From assembly GCF_030523985.1 (NCBI RefSeq), contig NZ_JAUNHK010000055.1, positions 1 through 15,135 of the forward strand: DNA of 15,135 nt, read 5' to 3'. Both the position numbers and the translations under genes were made by a program. Below the pieces are notes generated by a model, which saw only the letters and a list, made by a program, of their open reading frames with translations, did no database searches and had not been told where the DNA came from. Positions 13,247-15,135 of the stretch are shown one piece after another (within the stretch, counting starts at the first letter, position 1; each line of letters opens with the position of its first letter). Origin of the DNA: Deinococcus sp. Its GTDB lineage: Bacteria; Deinococcota; Deinococci; Deinococcales; Deinococcaceae.

Positions 13247-13714
13247 TTACAGTTCCTTGCAGGCGGCAAAAAGGGCGGGGTAAATGTGGGGGTAGGTCAG
13301 TTCGTCGGGCAGCGCAGGGAACACTTGCAAGGCTTCCATTTTCGCCTCGCGCTCCGCGCCCAGTTCGGCAATGCTGGCGCGAAATTGTGCGCCGAAGCTG
13401 CCGCCAAAGCCGTATTCATGCGTCTGGCGCAGCGTAAAGCGAGTGGCCCCGGTTTCCTCACGCAGTTCGCGCTCGGCGGCCTGTAGGAGTGATTCGCCCG
13501 CTTCCACCTTGCCGCCGGGCCATTCCCAGCCCGTGCGCCCACACTGACGCAGATGGAGCCAGCCGCCCTCGTAGTCGGCCAGGATGGTCACAAAGCGGAT
13601 TTTTTCGGTGGGCACGCTGCCCAGCGCATATACGGTGATCTGCCCTGTCGTTTTGGTCGTGGCCGAAGCGTTGGCGCTGGCCGGGTCGCCTGTGGCCCAT
13701 AGCTGATGGCTCAT
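13247..13714 (-). CDS. Nudix hydrolase, YtkD-like
   Basis: The 155-residue protein has a complete Nudix box at residues 68-90 (GKVEAGE, then RELREETGA), preceded by GWEWPGG. The layout with VYALG, a short substrate strand and WEWPGGKVEAGE resembles B. subtilis YtkD-type enzymes that hydrolyse oxidised dGTP, but substrate assignment from this is only a suggestion. The first 25 or so residues (MSHQLWATGDPASANASATT...) are low-complexity and absent from typical family members. Their DNA contains the repeat CATAGCTG twice, and the ATG lies in the second copy. GGAGGT lies 11 bases upstream, slightly far but usable. The stop is two bases from the metH ATG, so this is the first gene of a Nudix-metH-metF operon. 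Confidence 0.88.
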   Translation of the reverse strand: MSHQLWATGDPASANASATTKTTGQITVYALGSVPTEKIRFVTILADYEGGWLHLRQCGRTGWEWPGGKVEAGESLLQAAERELREETGATRFTLRQTHEYGFGGSFGAQFRASIAELGAEREAKMEALQVFPALPDELTYPHIYPALFAACKEL

Positions 13715-13719
13715 AGCTG
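13698..13719. repeat. CATAGCTG direct repeat at the start of the Nudix gene
   Basis: CATAGCTG occurs at 13698-13705 and 13712-13719, separated by ATGGCT. On the minus strand this reads CAGCTATGAGCCATCAGCTA and supplies the ATG start and the first codons (MSHQLW). It resembles a short dispersed repeat that contributed a new N-terminus. Confidence 0.4.
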
Positions 13720-14113
13720 AAATGCACCTCCTGCGGGCATCGGTTTATTCGTGCCATCGTCGGCAATTCCAAACAAACCTTCCTGAAAGCACCGTGCCGT
13801 GATGATGGCTGGTTGCTCTCGCCGTGCGTGCGGGCAGGAAAACCCTTCAGCGAGTCTGGATGACCGCGCTTGGGGGCGCGACGGGGGAGAGGATAGCGCC
13901 TCAAGCGGGAAAAGAAAGAGAAGTCGGGTGGACAGGAGTGGCGTGCGTAAGCCGCACGGTCTGGGCCAGCCTAGAGAAAGGGCGAGGTCTGACCCTCGCC
14001 GCTCAACCGCTTTCTCTGTGCCCTCAAGGTGGGCCGCATAAACACCCGTGTGGGGCGGCAGTTGCTGTCAGCGTGCCTGTCGGGCGGCACACGACATCCG
14101 CCCCAAGGCTCCA
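13715..14113. other. 399-base non-coding spacer between the M50 gene and the Nudix-metH-metF operon
   Basis: No reading frame here looks like a gene. The spacer should hold the 3' end of the M50 transcript and the promoter and leader of the Nudix-metH-metF operon. I see the ribosome site GGAGGT (minus, plus 13725-13730), a hairpin CGCGC/GCGCG near 13866-13881, a TANNNT element TATCCT (minus, plus 13892-13897) without a -35, and a stem structure at 13973-14017. I do not recognise a cobalamin or S-adenosylmethionine riboswitch, although such control would suit metH. Confidence 0.5.
13973..14000 (-). terminator. Possible terminator after the M50 protease gene
   Basis: On the minus strand GGCGAGG (plus 13994-14000) pairs with CCTCGCC (plus 13981-13987) around a 6-nt loop, followed by the pyrimidine run CTTTCTCT. 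The T content is modest. On the opposite strand the same run can pair with CTTTCTCT at 14010-14017 to lengthen the stem, so a structured RNA is an alternative reading. Confidence 0.35.
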
Positions 14114-14722
14114 TTACACGACCAGGTCCAGCACCCACTGCTGCACGCGGCCGATGAGGTTGCCGATGGGAGCGCCCATCAGGTAAATGAACACCATCAC
14201 GATGACGAAGGAAAAAGGCTGCGCCTCGAACTGCGCCAAGCTGCGGCCCATCGAAGGAATGAGTGCGCCCAGAATGCGGCTGCCGTCGAGCAGCGGGATA
14301 GGCAGCAGGTTAAAGACGGCCAGCACCACGTTGATGCTCAGAACGGTAATCAGGATGACCGCGCCCATCTGCGACATGGGGAGGAGGGCCAGGAGTCCGG
14401 CGCAGAGGAGGGCGATCAGCAGGTTGCTCAGTGGCCCGGCGGCGGTGGCCCACAGCGTTCCCCAGCGGCCCAGGTTGTTGGGGTTGATCGGCACGGGGCG
14501 GGCAAAGCCGAAGCCCGCGAAGAGCAGCAGCAGCGTGCCGAACGGGTCGAGGTGCTTGAGCGGATTGAGGGTCACGCGCCCGAAGCGCCGGGGCGTGGGG
14601 TCGCCCAGTCGGTCGGCGGTGTAGGCATGGGCGAACTCATGCACCGTCAGCGACAGCACCAGCGCCCCCGCGATGATGGCGAAGGCCAGAGGATTTTCTT
14701 GCAGCAGGGAAATCAGGCGCAT
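14114..14722 (-). CDS. Site-2 protease-type membrane metalloprotease (peptidase M50 family)
   Basis: M50 proteases cut substrates within or next to the membrane using a zinc site. The 202-residue protein has HEFAH at 28-32 inside the first hydrophobic segment (zinc-binding His pair and catalytic Glu) and NLLPIPLLDG at 138-147, whose Asp is the third ligand. About five hydrophobic segments are visible: 12-27, 62-75, 98-115, 120-140 and 168-185. There is no PDZ or CBS domain, so this is the short YdiL/Rip-like form often of unknown substrate. The ATG at 14722 lacks an SD. TAGAAT lies eight bases upstream (plus 14731-14736), suggesting a leaderless transcript. The upstream gene ends 36 bases away. 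Confidence 0.9.
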   Translation of the reverse strand: MRLISLLQENPLAFAIIAGALVLSLTVHEFAHAYTADRLGDPTPRRFGRVTLNPLKHLDPFGTLLLLFAGFGFARPVPINPNNLGRWGTLWATAAGPLSNLLIALLCAGLLALLPMSQMGAVILITVLSINVVLAVFNLLPIPLLDGSRILGALIPSMGRSLAQFEAQPFSFVIVMVFIYLMGAPIGNLIGRVQQWVLDLVV

Positions 14723-14730
14723 AGAAGGTC

Positions 14731-14736
14731 ATTCTA
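14731..14736 (-). promoter_or_regulatory. Candidate -10 (TAGAAT) giving a leaderless M50 mRNA
   Basis: Read on the minus strand, TAGAAT fits TANNNT and ends eight bases before the ATG of the M50 gene, which has no ribosome site. No good -35 is seen at the usual spacing. Confidence 0.45.
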
Positions 14737-14758
14737 TGGGCGAGGGCCATGAGGAGCG

Positions 14759-15135
14759 TCAGCCCCGGTTCTGAGTTTCTTGCAGATAAGCCCGCAGCGC
14801 CTCGCGTTCCTCGTCAGCCGAGCGCACCTGTCCCGTGCGGCGCAAATTCGCCAGATGCGCCAGCGCCTGCCCGACGCCGGGGCCGGGTGGCCCGCCCAGC
14901 GCCAGCACGTCGCGGCCTGTCAGCGGGGGGTAGCTGTCTGGGCGCAGCAGACCTCGCAACAGGCGTTCGGGTGTCTGGGCCGGGTAAAAAGTGTCGGACA
15001 GGGCGCGTTCCAGCAGCCCCAGTGGCCCCCGCCCCAGGCCCAGGCGCTCGGCCCAGGCGTCGGGGTCGGGAACGGCACTGAGCAGGGCGGCGCTGTAGAC
15101 CGCAGGCGTGACGGCTTCCCCCCCGTCCTGAAGGG
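14759..15135 (-). CDS. C-terminal part of a tRNA nucleotidyltransferase / poly(A) polymerase-like protein
   Basis: About 124 codons are visible before the stop and the frame stays open to the window edge, so this is the 3' end of a larger gene. The segment has SYPPLTGRDVLALGGPPGPG followed by GQALAHLANLRRTGQVRSADEEREAL. This pattern (LTGRDLL, then GPPGPxVG, then a helix and a short acidic tail) is typical of the C-terminal helical region of class II CCA-adding enzymes. The catalytic head lies outside the window, so CCA-, CC- and A-adding activities cannot be told apart; D. radiodurans is known to split CC- and A-addition between two such enzymes. The call rests on the tail alone. Confidence 0.55.
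   Translation of the reverse strand, partial: LQDGGEAVTPAVYSAALLSAVPDPDAWAERLGLGRGPLGLLERALSDTFYPAQTPERLLRGLLRPDSYPPLTGRDVLALGGPPGPGVGQALAHLANLRRTGQVRSADEEREALRAYLQETQNRG

Noticed and set aside
13715..14113. Cobalamin or S-adenosylmethionine riboswitch upstream of the metH operon
   Set aside because: I looked on the minus strand for the B12-box and S-box conserved strings and found none. The region is annotated only as a spacer with hairpins.

Overview
The window is a compact, GC-rich bacterial chromosome segment that most resembles Deinococcus, probably D. radiodurans or a close relative. This is inferred from gene content (two Nudix hydrolases, a DUF4139 protein, an outer-membrane-barrel-like secreted protein), from several starts that sit 6-8 nt behind TANNNT promoter elements (leaderless style), and from the density of short palindromic repeats. 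No database search was possible.

Layout. Left edge (1-289): the start codon and Shine-Dalgarno (SD) of a gene leaving the window, a long inverted repeat and the pckA terminator. 290-1885 (-): pckA, ATP-type PEP carboxykinase. 1886-2200: divergent spacer with a plus-strand terminator hairpin, a possible structured RNA, and a leaderless-looking 23-codon reading frame that overlaps prfA by ATGA. 2201-3803 (+): prfA (release factor 1) overlapping a Nudix gene. 3873-4274 (+): a carboxymuconolactone-decarboxylase-family protein, convergent with 4410-5111 (-), a secreted beta-barrel-like protein. 5397-7213 (+): etfB-etfA, the two electron-transfer-flavoprotein subunits, ending in a clear terminator. 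7347-8651 (+): secreted DUF4139 protein. 8725-13714 (-): a tight operon Nudix, metH, metF covering cobalamin methionine synthase and methylenetetrahydrofolate reductase. 14114-14722 (-): M50 site-2-type membrane protease. 14759-15135 (-): C-terminal part of a tRNA nucleotidyltransferase-like protein.

The most striking signal is in metH. Three copies of one 72-bp palindromic element (29-nt arm, 13-nt loop, 30-nt arm; 64-66 of 72 bases identical pairwise) lie inside the coding sequence. All share orientation and codon phase, and each adds 24 codons. They fall in the linker before the activation domain, in a segment inside that domain, and at the extreme C terminus, where the element also lies next to the coupled metF start. 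Of the six frames through the element, only the one used is open. This resembles the protein-coding palindromic elements described in Rickettsia, but in a core metabolic enzyme of a probable Deinococcus.

Other repeat types are present: an ATGGC-rich hairpin between DUF4139 and metF with a half copy in the etfB-etfA gap, an 8-bp TTTAGACG-like tandem array before etfA, an inverted repeat near the left edge, and a CATAGCTG repeat at the start of the second Nudix gene.
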